A stretch of 64,000 bases of DNA from Embiotoca jacksoni (taxonomy: Eukaryota > Chordata > Actinopteri > Embiotocidae): contig JAKOON010000002.1 of assembly GCA_022577435.1 (NCBI GenBank), positions 7,590,001-7,654,000 on the forward strand, given 5' to 3'. Within the stretch, counting starts at the first letter, position 1; each line of letters opens with the position of its first letter. Made by a program: the position numbers and the translations under genes. This document shows positions 34,601 through 48,097 of the stretch, piece after piece. Under the pieces are notes generated by a model, which was given only the letters and a program-made list of their open reading frames with translations, was not told where the DNA came from and did no database searches.

Positions 34601-37600
34601 GCTCAAAGATGTACTTAAGTCTGTAACAAAATGAAAATGAAAGTGTGATCAGTGATTAAATGGATCTAATTTGTTAGTGCAGCTCTGACGTGTCACCCGG
34701 AAAAAATACTGACAAGCCTGGAAAAACACTAAAAACGCAGTGATTAGGTTTTGAAATAAAAGAACTCTCATGAACGAAAGATGTGTTTTTTAAGCGTGAT
34801 CAGTCACAGATATGCCTTTAAGAGAATTTCATAGCAAACTGAATATATAAATATCATTTAAAAAAAAAAATCTATTTATCATGAGCTCATTTGTGAACAC
34901 CAAGCAGGTGGGTTGAAGGATGATTTGTCAAGGCCATTGATTGCTTTATTTTGATATCGATGGCATGGCTGTGCCTTATCTATTGTCATTATTTTCATTG
35001 TTGATTTGTTCCTCATATATTTTTAAAAGCAAGCTGTTAAACTGATCTAAACCATAAGGATGACAAAAAAAAAGATGTATGTGGACATGTTTTGGGGAGC
35101 TGATAGTCTGAGTGCAAAAGCTGGTTTTTGCTTTTCCTCTCTAGACAGGTTTCAGTCTCACATACTTTTTTCTGTTGAAGTTTTTCTAATTAATGCTGCA
35201 CTCAGTGCTGGAGCAGAGAGGCTAGCAGGCAGCAGCAGAAATCTCAGAGGATACTGTGATGTGCAAAAGTGCTGCAGCTCGAGATGGAAGGCAGTAGCTT
35301 GTGAGATGCAAACATTCAGCTGTCACTAACCATTTAGTGTGTAAGCAAAACAATTACCCCATGGCTACAACTAGCATTTATCAATTAATATGCAGGTTAC
35401 TTTCACAGTTGTTCGATTGATTGCTTAGTCTTTAAAATGTTTTAAAAAATAATGAGAAAATGCAGTTTACAATCTTTTCAAGCGGTGATATTTTCAAATA
35501 TCTTGTTTTGTCTGACCAGCAGTCCACAATCTAAATATAATACAGAGAAATGCAGCAAATCTTAATGTTAGACTAGATAATATTTGGCATTTGTGCTTTA
35601 AAAAAATAACTTAAAGGGATTAATCAAAAGGGCCACAGATTTATTTTCTGCTGATCAGCTGATTGGTTATCATGATTAACTGTTGCAGCTTTAGACATCC
35701 TCACTTTGGGGCAACATGTAGAGCAAGTGGTTTCATTTTTAGACTAAATATATTGTACAACACTTAAATAAAAAATAAAATGAAATGAAATAAAATTCTG
35801 TGAGATGTAGAGCACCAAGATTATCTGCAAGGAGAGGTTTTTTTTTTTCCCCAACAATGTCTCCTCTTCAGTTTATTCTTACCTCTCATATTCTCATGAA
35901 TTCAGCTGATAGGCTTTATGAATTATTTATGCTGCTTCGGTTTTAGCTCCTCTAGCTTTAGGATTCCCGAAGGATGTTCTCTGGAACATGTGTGGAGGAA
36001 AGTGTTTCATCCGCTTTCTTAGTAGCACACAGTTTTTTCTTTTTATGTATGTGTGGGAAATACTGTATAAGATGTATAAGATCCGAACGTATGGCATGAC
36101 AGTGGCTGTCTGCAAGCAGTGTTTTTTTTCTCCATATGTTTTCACAACGATATAAAACTGACAGGAAATCCTTACATTTCAGAACGTGGAAACAACAGAT
36201 GTTTGTCATTTTTGATGGATAAATGACTGACATGATTGACTGAAATTATTACTGATCCAGATTCAAAACTGCCTTTCACTACCTTCTAAAACAACACATT
36301 TTCTGTTGTGGTTTCTTTATTGTTTGGTTAATTTATCGTAACTAAAATATATAAAATCATCCCTCTAATTCCGCTTTTGCTTCAGAGAGTCAAAAGTTGT
36401 GGTTATCAGTGTCAGAGGAGTCAGGAAAAGCAAAGTCAGTTCGAAGTGTCTAAACAAATGATACAATTCTGTAGTTGTTTCATGTCAAGACAGTGTCCAT
36501 AATCATTGATTACATACTAGTGCTCTGTGAGCTCATCTTTGCATATCAAATGTTAAAACTTGGATCTAATCAGAGGTCTTTTAGGTACAGCACATGCTGG
36601 ACAGAATACGGTCCTTGAGTTTGTGAGACAAACACTGTGTACAGCCAGGAGCTCAGCAGTTCTGCCATTGCAGCTTAGATCCATGAGAAACAGTGAACAC
36701 TTGTATAACTACCATCTGAGCTGCTGCACTGTACTTGGGTGTCTACTTGGGTGTGAATCCAAACCAAAGCAGCTCTGATGGAGAAGGCTGGAGAGTGAGT
36801 CAGAGGTGCAACAGATTGTGTTTACTCCTACATCATGTGCAACAAGATTTTTACAGGGAAGTTTGAGAAAGGAATTATGATTCTGTCTCTTCTAATAGCT
36901 TCTTCTTCCAACTGTGTTTAACTCTGCAACACCACAACAAATGTTTAATAAAATGTTTCATAATACATTTTTGCTGGCACACCTTCCCTGCAAACGAATC
37001 ATGTTCACAGCATCCATGGTGTGAGCTGGTAACAAGTAAAAATGTATATTATAAACTAATAAATTATGTGATATTCTGTTAACTCAGAGCTGTGCAGAGG
37101 GGTGTATAGGTTTCAGAAAGATTTAGTGCCACTAGGATGTAGCTGGTGAGCGAGTCATTATTATCAGCTCTGCTTAGACTTCTTAAACTAGCCGTCGTAA
37201 AGACAAAATTTAAGAATATGCCTGTTCATAGGAAATATTTTATTTTGCGGCAGCACCTCCGAGCTCATCACTGGAATTAATGTAGAGTTGTGAAGCCAAA
37301 GTAGCCTCGTTCCATTATAAGCTGTTGAATTATGGACAAACTCTTCATTGAGGTGGTAAAACATTTCAGGCCTCAGTGAGGTGTAACTTTCACAATTTTT
37401 TCCCCCCCCTCAGATGATGGGAAGCTGTCCTTGGAGGAATTCCAATCATACTTCACTGATGGTATCCTCACTGAAGAGCAGATGGAGGAGCTGTATTACT
37501 CCATTGACAGGAAGCAGACAGAGTAAGCTCATCTTCCTTTTGGACGCGCTCCAACTCTGCTGCCATCGGTAGCCCCGCCTGCTCTCTTGCTGCCTGGCAG

Positions 37601-40600
37601 TGAGATGTCAATACTCCCTTTCATGAAGAAAGCTTTAATTCTGGGTTGCAAGCCCAAGAGTCTGCAGCAGCCTGTTGAGTAACTGATGAGCACAGATAAG
37701 AAACATGTAAACATTTGCCTCTGCCACTGGCTTACAGTTAAACTAGAAGAATGTACATTGGTATAACATTTTTTTTAATAATATAGCACAAACGGTGTTT
37801 TCTTTGATGTGTCTGTGAGAACAGCTGTGATGTAGAAGAAATTACCTGAGCTGTTGGCATCACTGAAATAACAACCAATCACAGTGATAAATGACCCCTC
37901 AGGTGTTACGATAGAAGCTACACCTCTTTTATTTCTGTACTGTCAACTAAACAGCTTGCAAAACATAACATACAACTAAGTACTCCAGCTATGCATTCAT
38001 TTATCAAATTGATATGTTAAAAGTAAATTGTATATGAGATATCATTGTCAAAGCAAATCCTATTTTAAATAAGTCATGGTGTCACTGACCTTTTTGTGGG
38101 ACATTTCTTTTAGCCAATATTTGCACATTCCAGCAAATTGACACCATTAAAAGTATGTCAAATGAGCTTTTAGCAGTTCTTGTTTTCAGTGTACTGGTGA
38201 ATCTCCAGACAACTCATCCTGTTGCTTTAATCCTGTGGAAAAGTAAAGACATGAGGTTTTTTCTGCAAGGTCTGGAATATGAGGAACATCATTTTTCTGA
38301 TCCTTAGAGGATTTATGGATGTTAATTCACAATAGATAATGACTTTGAGTTTATTCAGAAATATTGATATAACGATAGAAGCCACACTGAATAGAAAAAT
38401 GTTTGTATGATGTCTGCAGGTTAAGATTTGATTTAGTTATGCCTCAAAAAACGAAGAGACATTCTGATGCAAATTGCAGCTATGGAGCACTGAGGGTTTT
38501 TTAAATCGAGTACCTTTATTAAGATGTCACCACGTCAAACCCTCTGCCGCAGCTCCAACTGCTGAACATGCTGCTATAAGCAGGACCAATTAACCGCCCA
38601 ATTACAATGCGCCCGTTCCTCATTCAGTATCTTTCCATCTCATCTCTCCACAACCGGCTGAAAATCTGATGGGCATCACAGTTTAAAAATCTGTGCACTA
38701 GAAGAAAGGAAAGAGGACCGCCAAAGTCAGAAGAGATCATCATCTCAGGATGATGATGGTGATCCATCTAATCGTCTGGACTCTTGATCGACCAACACAC
38801 ACAGACAATCTGTCATCCCTAAACTATGCTGCTAGCAGGGCTAAAAAGGCAAAGCCTGGGCTCTTTGTAATTCTAGAGAGAAATATTTCAGGCTTCCCGA
38901 TTATATCTATTTAATTAACATGCCTCTTTCTGTTTTCTTCTGATCGCCTCACAGCAACTTGGACATAGACAAACTCTCAGGTATGTGTCATTCTTCCTTT
39001 AGTTTACTGCTAATAGAATGACTTAAAGACCTTGTAAAGTAGATGTAAAAATGTGTTCAAATTTTTAATACTACAGAAAAACATGTTTTTAACCACCCAG
39101 CCACATACACATATGCATATAGTACATAACATGGGTTCTACTTTAGGCTACAAAAGATCAAGGCTTCATGGTTTTAGCTGTTTCTTTTTGCTTTGGCTGG
39201 CTAATGATGACCATAATTCAAACACAAGTATGCTTCAGTCTCAGTTATTCAGTACTTAAGATGTCATTATGGCCTTAGCCAAACTACTTTAAGTCTTATT
39301 AATGCCAACACTGTCAGCAGTGATTAATTTCCTTCTTGTTGAAAACACCACTGATCAGTCTGCTGATCAGACACGAGGCATGTTAAGAGTGACGAACTAA
39401 GCTTCGCCCTCTTCTCCTCCAGAGTACTTCGCTCCTCATCTGGGAGAATACGTCAACGTCCTGTCTGCTCTGGAGAAGCTGAACGTGGCCATTTTGAAGG
39501 CAATGGATAAAACTAAAGAGGTGGGTGATGATACATTTTGCATGTCAATACAAAATGTAAATGTTGCAAAACAGCTTTTAAAACACTTGTAAGCATCCCT
39601 CATCTCTCGAAGCATTTGAATGTTTTCAGTAGTGTCTCAGCTGTCAGTTTAAAAGGTCTTTGAGCTCAGTCTGTTGTAGCAACGTTACACGAGAAAAGAA
39701 AACCGCTCAGCATGACTGACCCTGCCTGCTATCTGCTCCTCCTGTCCTCTCTGAGAGAACATTTTCAAACATGAGCTCTAAGACTCTTACAAGATGAGCC
39801 GTGCTTTCAAAAGTAGCTTCTAAAAACATGGCGGATGTTTGTCTTTGTAAATCAGCCAGAAAATAACATTGTGGCCTCATTTGAAAAAGGCTGACTTACA
39901 TTATATTTTTTTTAAAATCTTTTTTCACATTGTAAGTCAGAGTTACAACATTTATTACAAAATAATCTTTCTTCCAGAAATTTGTACAGAAGTGTGATTT
40001 TCCAGGAGCCCGACGTGATACATAAATGAGCCTTACCATTCAGACTGCTCACAGATGAAGTGAATAACGTTGATCATCTCATAAAATCATAACCATGATG
40101 TCAAGGTCAGGGTGTAATAGACGTCAGTGTGTGAGAGCAGCTACATTAATTAAAATAGAGCATATCTGTCCAGTCAGATGTGTTTGATATGGATGACTGA
40201 AAAACAGCTGAAATATGGATTTAGCTCCAGATAGAAAGTAAGGCTGAGGTTGATGGGAGATGATATTCGTTTTGGAGAAAATACTGGACAAATTCTAAAT
40301 TTGACCTTATGATGGCGCCACATGGAAAGTTACTTTATCAGTGAAGTTAACCATCTATTCAGAGGGGGTCATTAATGTATAAACCATTTTTCACGCCAAT
40401 CCATCCAACAGAAGACAATTCACACAGAACCACAGATGTAAACTTGCACTAGAGGAGGCATTAAAAGGAAACATTAGGTGATCATAAGAGTCAGTGGGAT
40501 TCCTCATCTGGGGTCCATGAAGGCCAAATAAAGTTTGTAAATTTTTTTACATCTTTTCGGTAGGTGTTAAACTTTGGCCCTCTGGTGACATCTGAGAGGC

Positions 40601-43600
40601 TATTTCCATTTGGCCACATTCGAAAGAGGCCTGAACAGATCAGAGCTCAATGCTTCCTGAGTGTGTTTCCATCTGTACTTTTGCAGGCCACTTGTGGTCT
40701 GATCACGGCCAGGTTGCATATGTCCGGATTGAGGTAGCCAAATGGAAACAGGGTCTGAGAAAAATTAAGGCATCACCAAAATCTAGGATTATTCTTCAGG
40801 ACATTATAAATATGTGTAAAAATGTTCATGGCAATCATCCAACAGTTGGTGAGATATTTCCGTCTGGACCAAAAGTGTGGACTGACTGGCAGACACGGCC
40901 TCACCAGAGGCAGACTGCTCACGTGGCTAATAAACCCAAGAGGAGAATCAACTGAAAAGAGAAATAAAACCAGAAAATGTTTGAATTTGAAGAAAACCAG
41001 ATGAATAATTTATCAGAATTGTTGACGAATACATTAAATGATTAATTGAGAGTGGAGTAGATGTTGTGAAGTTTTCAGCATTTATGCAGACATGTTTTGA
41101 TGTGGGATGTACAGTATGTGTCTTGTTTGTTGAGCCACCACAGGTTACATCTGTTATATCTTTTATCTTCAAGGAATGGCAATGATTGAATTACATAGTA
41201 TTGTTTTATTCTCAGAAAATATTATTAACAGAGTATTTTTATTTAACACCACTATTCAAATATCTAGTAACTAGTTTAACCAAGTTAACATATCGCTGGT
41301 TTCATGACTCATATTATCTATCCTAATTGTTAAGAAAAAAGACTTTGGAGTTGCTGTTCAGTTCAAAAGAGTGAAACTTTGACGCCGTCTCTTTTATCTG
41401 TACTTTCAGATAATGAGACACAGTATCTCATAAAAATCACCCTCCTCGGTTTGTGAAGCATGCTAATTAGAGCCTTAGAAATCTTGTTATGAGGCCCAGT
41501 CGAGCTGAAGCGTACACTTAATATTCCATGAGATGTAGAAGGGATTTAAGTGTCTGCCCCTGACAAGTAGGGCTATAATCATGTTGTTTTAGGCGCACAC
41601 AGTAGGGATCAGCATCAGAGAACGTCCACTAAGACTCTATCAATAGCTCAGCTCAGTCTTCATTGATCCCACACAGCCCTCCATGTTAAGCCAACTGGTG
41701 AATATTTTTGTTCTATTTGGCAACGGAGGAGAGTCACGAGTGGACCGAACAGAGAGACGCTTGGTTGTGGATGCAGAGTTATAATGAGGTTGTTTTTCTG
41801 TGATATGCAGCAACTTATTTCCACTGCAGTTGCTGATGATTGTCAGAGAATATAGGGCAGTAGTAGAGTGTAGATGACAGTAATTAAGGATGACAACCTC
41901 CCCCCCAGCTGTCAAACTGATCTGAAGTCAGAAGTCCTCTACATAAATGCAGCACAAACACATCACCATCTCCTTTTTTCCTCTTTCTGTTCACTCAGGT
42001 GCATACGTTTCTTGCTCTCGGTTTTATCTCCTTTCTGTCATCCATCTTCTCCGACATGGTCTCCCTCTCTGGCTCTTTCTCTTGTACTTCCCCTTCTCTG
42101 TATCACTGTAAGGTTTTGATTGCAGAATAGCCCTTACTTAACTCAGGATGCCAGTGAGAGATACAGCCAGCAAGAAGCAGCACAGCCTCCAAATGTCTGT
42201 CTTTTACTGGCTTTTTACATTACAGACAGATTCACTTAAAGCATTGGAGAGAGAGATGTAGATTTCCCTCTACCTACAACCAGGATAGAAAACGTAGCTG
42301 ACATCTAGTCAGCATAATAAAGACAGTAACATTAACCATCGCAAATATAAAAAGGGGTGGTGTCTACAACAAGAGCTGGAAGCAGTATGTACATTATGTA
42401 GAGTAGTTCATCTTTAACTTCACACAGTTTTACCATTAATATTAATACTTCACTCAGATTACTACACTACAGCCAAAACAAACAACTAATCAATCACATA
42501 TGAGCCAACATCTCTCCAACCCTTTTCAGTCTGTTTTTTTTTATTTTTTTTTTTTAATTTATTTGTTTGTTTGTTTGTTTGTTTGTTTGTTAGCCGGATT
42601 ACAAAAAAACTATGAGCCCAATTTTCATAAAACTTGATGGAAAGATATACCTTGGGCCAAAAAAGAAGCCATTCAAGTTTGGAGCAGATCTGAATAATGT
42701 GCCGTATCCTCAAATTATTTTTCACCTTCATGAACATTGTGAGATATATCACATTTGGGTTACTTAATCCCATACATTTTAAATCCAGTACACGGTAGTA
42801 AAGTTATAGTAGTGACAAAACGTTGGTTATTCTAGAAATCATGTCATTATTCCACATTCACAGGTCCCAGTAATCATCTGGGATACACATGCATTTGTTC
42901 AAATTTAATGCAGCAAGCAGTTGTTATGGAGCACTCAGGGACAGTGTTTTCATACAGGAGAACTGGAAAATGTACAATTCACCACAGCGGTAAATATATA
43001 CAGACATTATCAGAAAAGGGTGGACTATTGGCTGTGGCGGAGGTATGCTCTCTTCAGGTGCTTTTACTTGTAATAATGCTTTCATAATGCCCAGTAATGT
43101 GAACAGTAAAATAAAATGTATTTCCTGCTTTGTTGGGGTGCCCTGAGATAAAAAGAAGATATCCACTCTGGTGTTGCAGCTCATCTATCTCGAAAAGAAA
43201 AAGAGGATAAATTGAGAAGGACCGGGGCTCATTACTCATGTCGTGCAGCTCCTCCATGAAAACAGAGCACATAGAAATATTGAATTCCAACAAGCTCAGT
43301 GGTCATTTTTCAAATGTCTGCCTGTCATGTCTTCTGAACTCTATTTTGTGGCACCGCAGGGTGCTGGTGAGGGTGATGAGGTTCATTATCCACGAAGATT
43401 GAGCTGGAAAGGTTGTGTTTGTGTGGAGGAATACAGCAGCTGCTGCACTGAAGTTAATCATTCTCAGAAAGCTCTCTGAAAACTTGCTTGAGGCTCTATA
43501 TGTTATCAAAATAGCACTTTCCACTCATTGGATCGATCATTATCACTTTTTGTGCTTTGCAATGATTAATTAAAGGAAATCTGCACAACACAGTGACATT

Positions 43601-46600
43601 TTCACATTATGCATATTTACCACTTTAACTTCATCTCTGTGTTTTTGTTCAGTTTTATTTGGTAGTAATAATACTATTTAAGCTTGGCTCCTTTCATTGA
43701 ATACCATTAACAAGAGACCTGATAATTGAGGATCTTATGGAGTGATAACCTAATCAACCAAACATAAACAACCCGAAAATGCGATGGTTTAATTGGTGAA
43801 AGAAGATGGCAGTTAATCTGAAAACCAGTCACAATAGATATTTCTTTGATGTAAGAGAATAAGTGAATGATCGAAAACAGAAAATTTGATTTATTTTACC
43901 TACATCCTGGCTGATTCTTTTCCTTCATTTCTACTCTTCCTTCCAGGAGTATCAGGGTTCATCAGTGCTGGGTCAGTTTGTGACACGCTTCCTGCTGAGG
44001 GAAACCTCCACCCAGCTGCAGTCCCTTCAGTCCTCACTTGATTGTGCCATGGAGGCTGTTCATGACCATGGCAGCGCGGACAGGAGGATACTGAAGAAGC
44101 CCGAGGATCTGCCTATCCAGAGGATGACCAAACGGCCCGGCCGACGCATCCAGAAGAACATGTGTCTCTCCCCGACCGACCCCTACTCTGGCATGCTCAC
44201 CACAGGTACTTTTCAGGAACACAGGGATAAAGATGCTGTAGGTCGATCTGATGCGGACAAAAGGTTGACAAAAGGCTGGAAAACACTTATAGTGGTGTAC
44301 CCAAAACAAAACACTGCCGTGCATCTTTTTTTTATAAACTGTCATTACTCTGACGTCTTGTGCTGTGCTGTGCTGTGCTGATGTCGTGTTTCTGGGTTCA
44401 GGGGTCAGCGTGGAGCCAGACAACCATTGGGGCTCGCAGATCAACCAGCTGGAGCAATTCATAGACAAACTGGAGTGTGAGGTCTGTATCAAAGCTCCAC
44501 AAGAAAGAGAATAAGTGTATTTCACTAGATACGGATTTATTGCTTGCAGTGCAAATAGTTGTTTAAATTGTTAAAGAAACAAAAAACAAGGATCTCATCC
44601 ATGAATTTAAGCCCTTTAAGTACCACCGGCATTATTTCCTCCAGTCTGTAAGTAAAATGTGCCAGAAAGACTAATTTGCAGCAAAAAGATTTGTCTCATG
44701 AGGGAGCAGTGCTCTTTCGGGGGATCAGGTTTCACCACAGGCTCAGTTAGCCTTGCAGTATGAGACATGTTGACAGAGGGGATGATTTGTACAAAGTGCA
44801 AAGCTGAAGTGCAATATACACACACACTCAGTATCATGCATTAGTTATCAGCCTGTGACTACAGACTGTGCTCCACTCAGGCTGAACCCCGTGAGGAGGT
44901 TTCAGTGAGAAGCTGCAGTTTGATGAAAGATTTGATACATCGTGTGGATGTTGATGCATCACTGCTGCACAGATTTAAGCCTCTAAATGGTGCAGATGTT
45001 TTACATTTCCTGAAAATGTTCAAAATGTCACCGATATTTTGATTGCAGATCTGAAGAAGAGCACACATAGCTTCAGGGGGATTCATTTTTATTCTAAATT
45101 TAAAGTAATCATGAGAAAATATAGAAGAGGCATTTTCCAAGGATAGATATCAGTGCTTCAAGGATATTGAGCTAGCCTGCTAACACACTAATAATTATAT
45201 TTTCTTATCTTGGTCATGCAGACAAGAATTTTGTATAACCTGGGGCTGTTGGACGGTGATGGACGGTGGACGATGGTGATCTCCTCCTTGTGAAAGCCAA
45301 TGCTTTGTGACAGACTGTAACAATGTGGTTGAGGCAGATCTGCTGTTAATTTCTGTTCTGCTCATGGCTGACTGAAATATGTATTCCTCTATTTTCAGAG
45401 TCCACATCTGGAACCTCTCAAAGAAGACACATTGGCAGGGACATATAAATCAGTGAGTCCAGAATGTGCTAAGCAAAGGTTCACTAATACAGTGCGTACA
45501 TACAGTGCAAATTGACATTATTTTATGATTCTCTCTAGAACATACTTCTGGTCCAGAGACAGATGTCTGTGAAGGAGAAAGACGTGGAGCAGTTTCAACA
45601 GGCCCTTAAAATCTACACAGATGCCACCACCAGCCACCTAAACAACCTGCAGTGCGTCCTTTTATCTGCCTCTGTGCCACTGTTTGCCTCAGGATCTCTG
45701 TGATTTGATGCAGCCACTTAAATTTTCCCACACATATCAGATAAGCCCGACTGCCCCCTCTTTGTTTCTCTGTCTCTTTTCATTCTCAGCATTTCAGTCC
45801 AGAACCTGCCAGACAGATCATGCTTCATCATGTATGAGTTTTGGCAGGACCGACTCTCCTGGATGAGGTAGAATCAGACGGGCTTTACGGCACATTTGAC
45901 CAGAAAATGTGTTCTGAAAATTTCTCTCCCAGCACACACCTGGCTGCTCGCAACCTCTCTTTGAAGTGTTATTGCCTTGCTGAGAGGCAAATGGCAGTCT
46001 CATCCTTTTCATTGCTCTGTCCTCTCAGCTACCTGCAGTCATCCATCAGTAAGACCTTCCAGCGCTGTATTATCGACTCACTGGAAGAGCCAGAAATGGT
46101 CTCCACCATGCTTCTCCCAGGTAAAACAATGCTTTCCGGCTATTGAAAGCTGCTAATTTAATTCATAAAAGCTTGTGAATTTTATGAATTCATAATGAGT
46201 ATTCATAGCTAAACTGTGAGAATAAAGTTCTTGATTTTTTTTTTTTAATTAACTTGGGTTTTCTATGGTTCAAGTTACAAATGATTATAGATAAAGTAAA
46301 CTCCAGGGCTTAGTTTTTCTGGAAGAATATTTTGTGGAAATGTCACATTCAGTTGCTTTACAGGTAAAATATACATTTGATAATAAAGCTGCTATAATCA
46401 TGATTTTTGTATGGACAATGGATCAAAATAACTATATGTATTTGAAAGGAGTCGCTCATAGTGATGAATCCACAGTTAAACCAACCGTGTAGCTCCCTCC
46501 AGCTCTAACAGAATATTTGATCCTCTATCAGCTGTTTGTTTTGGTTTTGTGGCCTTAAATTTTAATGTTGGTTCTCTCTTGTTGCCCTCATCAATGTGGG

Positions 46601-47762
46601 ATCTTACAAGCAGATTTTTGTTCATCTAAAAAGCACAGCACGGCAAGCGCTCAGGTGGACAGTTGGTGACTAGCAGCTAAAGAGACCAATATTTTCCTCA
46701 GGAGTGGGTGGAAACCAAAACAGAGCCAAAAGCAGATTGAATATTGGACTTGCATTTATCAGCAGCACAGAAACATGCCTTCAAATAAATGCTAATGTTG
46801 CTCCATGCCTGCTGCATTATTGTTAAATATTTGCCACATTGCAACAACTTAAAGTTAATAATAGGATATCATTGCAATTACAACTCATTTCTGCTGTCCT
46901 CAGATGGCCAAAAACAAAAATCATTTAATGTAGGTTTAATGTGTGAGCAGTTGTGTATGATTTACCTGGAAGCCACACTTAAGTAAAAGAACAGGTATCT
47001 CACCAGATAATTACTTTGGTAAAAGTTAAAGTCGCCTGTTAGAAAATTACTTGAGTAAAAATCTTACAGGATCTGATATTTGCTGTACTCAAGTATCAAT
47101 AGAATTTTTTTAGATATTAAATGTACTCAAGTGTTGGAAATATAAGTGAGTGCTGTTATTAAAAAAGGAAGGGGTCAGAATTTGGGGAGTTTAAAGTTTA
47201 TTCTTTCAAAGCAAAGCTGTAACTAATGTTATTAATGTTATCATTATGTAGTCGCAAATCGGTAACATCTGCCATGCCTGGACTTTGGTGGAGACAGAAA
47301 TTAAACCAGGATCTTTTAGAGCACTTGTTTGTACTTGCATGTCAAGTTGATTTACCAAAGATGTAGTTCGGAAGCTCGGACCACCGATTCACCAGACCTG
47401 CTTGTCGGCAGTCTGTATCATCAAGCTATCAATTTTACTTTCCTTTTTCCTTTTTGTAGAAGTTGTAAGTAACTAAGATGCTTAAGAGAAATGTATTGCA
47501 GTGAAATTATATATTTTAAGTAGTAAAAGTGAACCCTGACATAAATATAAAAGAAAATAAAAATACTGAAGTGCTATATCATAGTATTATTACTTTGTCA
47601 CGTTACACCCCTGAGTGAAAGATACATAATAGATCATGGATTTTAAGCTTCTGTCTCGGTTGTCATTGCTCATGTGTTTGGCTCAGGCAGAGACCATAAA
47701 GCATTGTTGCTCAATGATTGTTTCATTTTACAGCCTCTTGGTGGATTATGAACAACAACTGA
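28642..47762 (+). CDS. necab3: N-terminal EF-hand calcium-binding protein, probably NECAB3
   Basis: Calcium-binding cytosolic/Golgi-associated protein; mammalian NECAB3 binds APBA2/XB51. Coding exons: 28642-28758, 32737-32761 (25-nt micro-exon), 37414-37522, 38955-38980, 39423-39520, 43947-44205, 44402-44481, 45399-45452, 45539-45651, 45790-45867, 46029-46120 and 47734-47762 (TGA). Phases join to 359 aa, normal for the family. One canonical EF-hand loop, DKNDDGKLSLEE (residues 45-56), is split across exons 2 and 3; a second (about DRKQTDNLDIDK) is degenerate. A NECAB homology region with QFVTRFLLRET and QLQSLQSSLD follows, then a C-terminal ABM-like domain with VQRQMSV and IMYEFWQDR, ending ASWWIMNNN. 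The N-terminus and the LEPLKEDTLA segment fit NECAB3 best. NECAB1 also ends in a similar tail, so paralogue identity is less certain than the family. Confidence 0.87.
28759..32736 (+). other. Intron 1 of necab3
   Basis: About 4 kb with no exon seen. It includes a T/G homopolymer stretch near 28882-28917 and an interspersed repeat at 31390-31700, listed separately. Confidence 0.5.
31390..31700 (-). repeat. Unclassified fish interspersed repeat
   Basis: On the minus strand it contains GACACGGGACACAAACAGC followed by GTGAAAGTCCTGTGTTTGAT and CCACCCCGACA. I recognise this as a recurrent perciform repeat block but cannot assign a class. Confidence 0.4.
32762..37413 (+). other. Intron 2 of necab3
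   Basis: About 4.65 kb, no exon seen. It contains the SINE at 33781-33968. A GCATTGC-rich patch near 33060-33105 with the self-complementary GCAATGCATTGC was noted but not assigned. Confidence 0.5.
33781..33968 (-). mobile_element. tRNA-derived SINE
   Basis: Read on the minus strand it starts with a tRNA-like head (box A TGGCTCAGTCGGTAGAGTGG; box B near GGTGGTTCAATCA) and ends with TGTAAGTCGCTTTGGATGAA then AGCGTCAGCTAAATGTAATG, a very common teleost SINE tail. About 190 bases long. Confidence 0.8.
40603..40748. mobile_element. 146-bp MITE-like element
   Basis: Starts TTTCCATTTGGC and ends GCCAAATGGAAA, a perfect 12-bp terminal inverted repeat. No coding capacity and no clear target-site duplication. 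Confidence 0.5.
42550..42720 (+). repeat. (GTTT)n tract and flanking repeat remnant
   Basis: About eight GTTT units, followed by a segment with CCAATTTTCATAAAACTTGA and GATATACCTTGGGCCAA, which resembles a widespread vertebrate interspersed repeat. Class uncertain. Confidence 0.45.
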
Positions 47763-47895
47763 CAGAGCAAAGCTGCTGCTCTTCAACACAATGAAAGCAC
47801 GAGAAGAAGGCGATGGTATAATCCTTTCTTCTTTTTTGTTTTTTGATATTAAATTTCTCCTCATGGCATGACCAGGATTGTTTTTTGGATTGTTT

Positions 47896-47917
47896 AAAAA
47901 AAAAAAAAAAAAAAAAA
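47896..47917. repeat. Poly(A) tract in the necab3 3' UTR
   Basis: About 22 A in a row on the + strand, after the necab3 stop codon. Confidence 0.8.
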
Positions 47918-48091
47918 TCTGTTTAGATAAATCAGTCAACAGTGAAACAAATGAAAACCTTGGATAGAAAGACCTTGAGGTAATGCGAGGATTTATTGTG
48001 TGATCAGAATGTGTTCTGATTTTCATTTCACCGTATCGGCATATTTTCCAGCTTCTGATTTAATAGAAACACAAGAAATAATAATAATAAT

Positions 48092-48097
48092 AATAAA
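48092..48097 (+). terminator. Candidate poly(A) signal of necab3
   Basis: AATAAA at the end of a short (AAT)n run, 330 bases past the stop codon. A later ATTAAA at 48933-48938 is an alternative that would give a 3' UTR of about 1.2 kb. Confidence 0.35.

Larger units (their letters stand above)
39521..43946 (+). other. Intron 5 of necab3
   Basis: About 4.4 kb, no exon seen. It carries a 146-bp inverted-repeat element (40603-40748) and a (GTTT)n plus repeat remnant (42550-42720). Confidence 0.5.
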
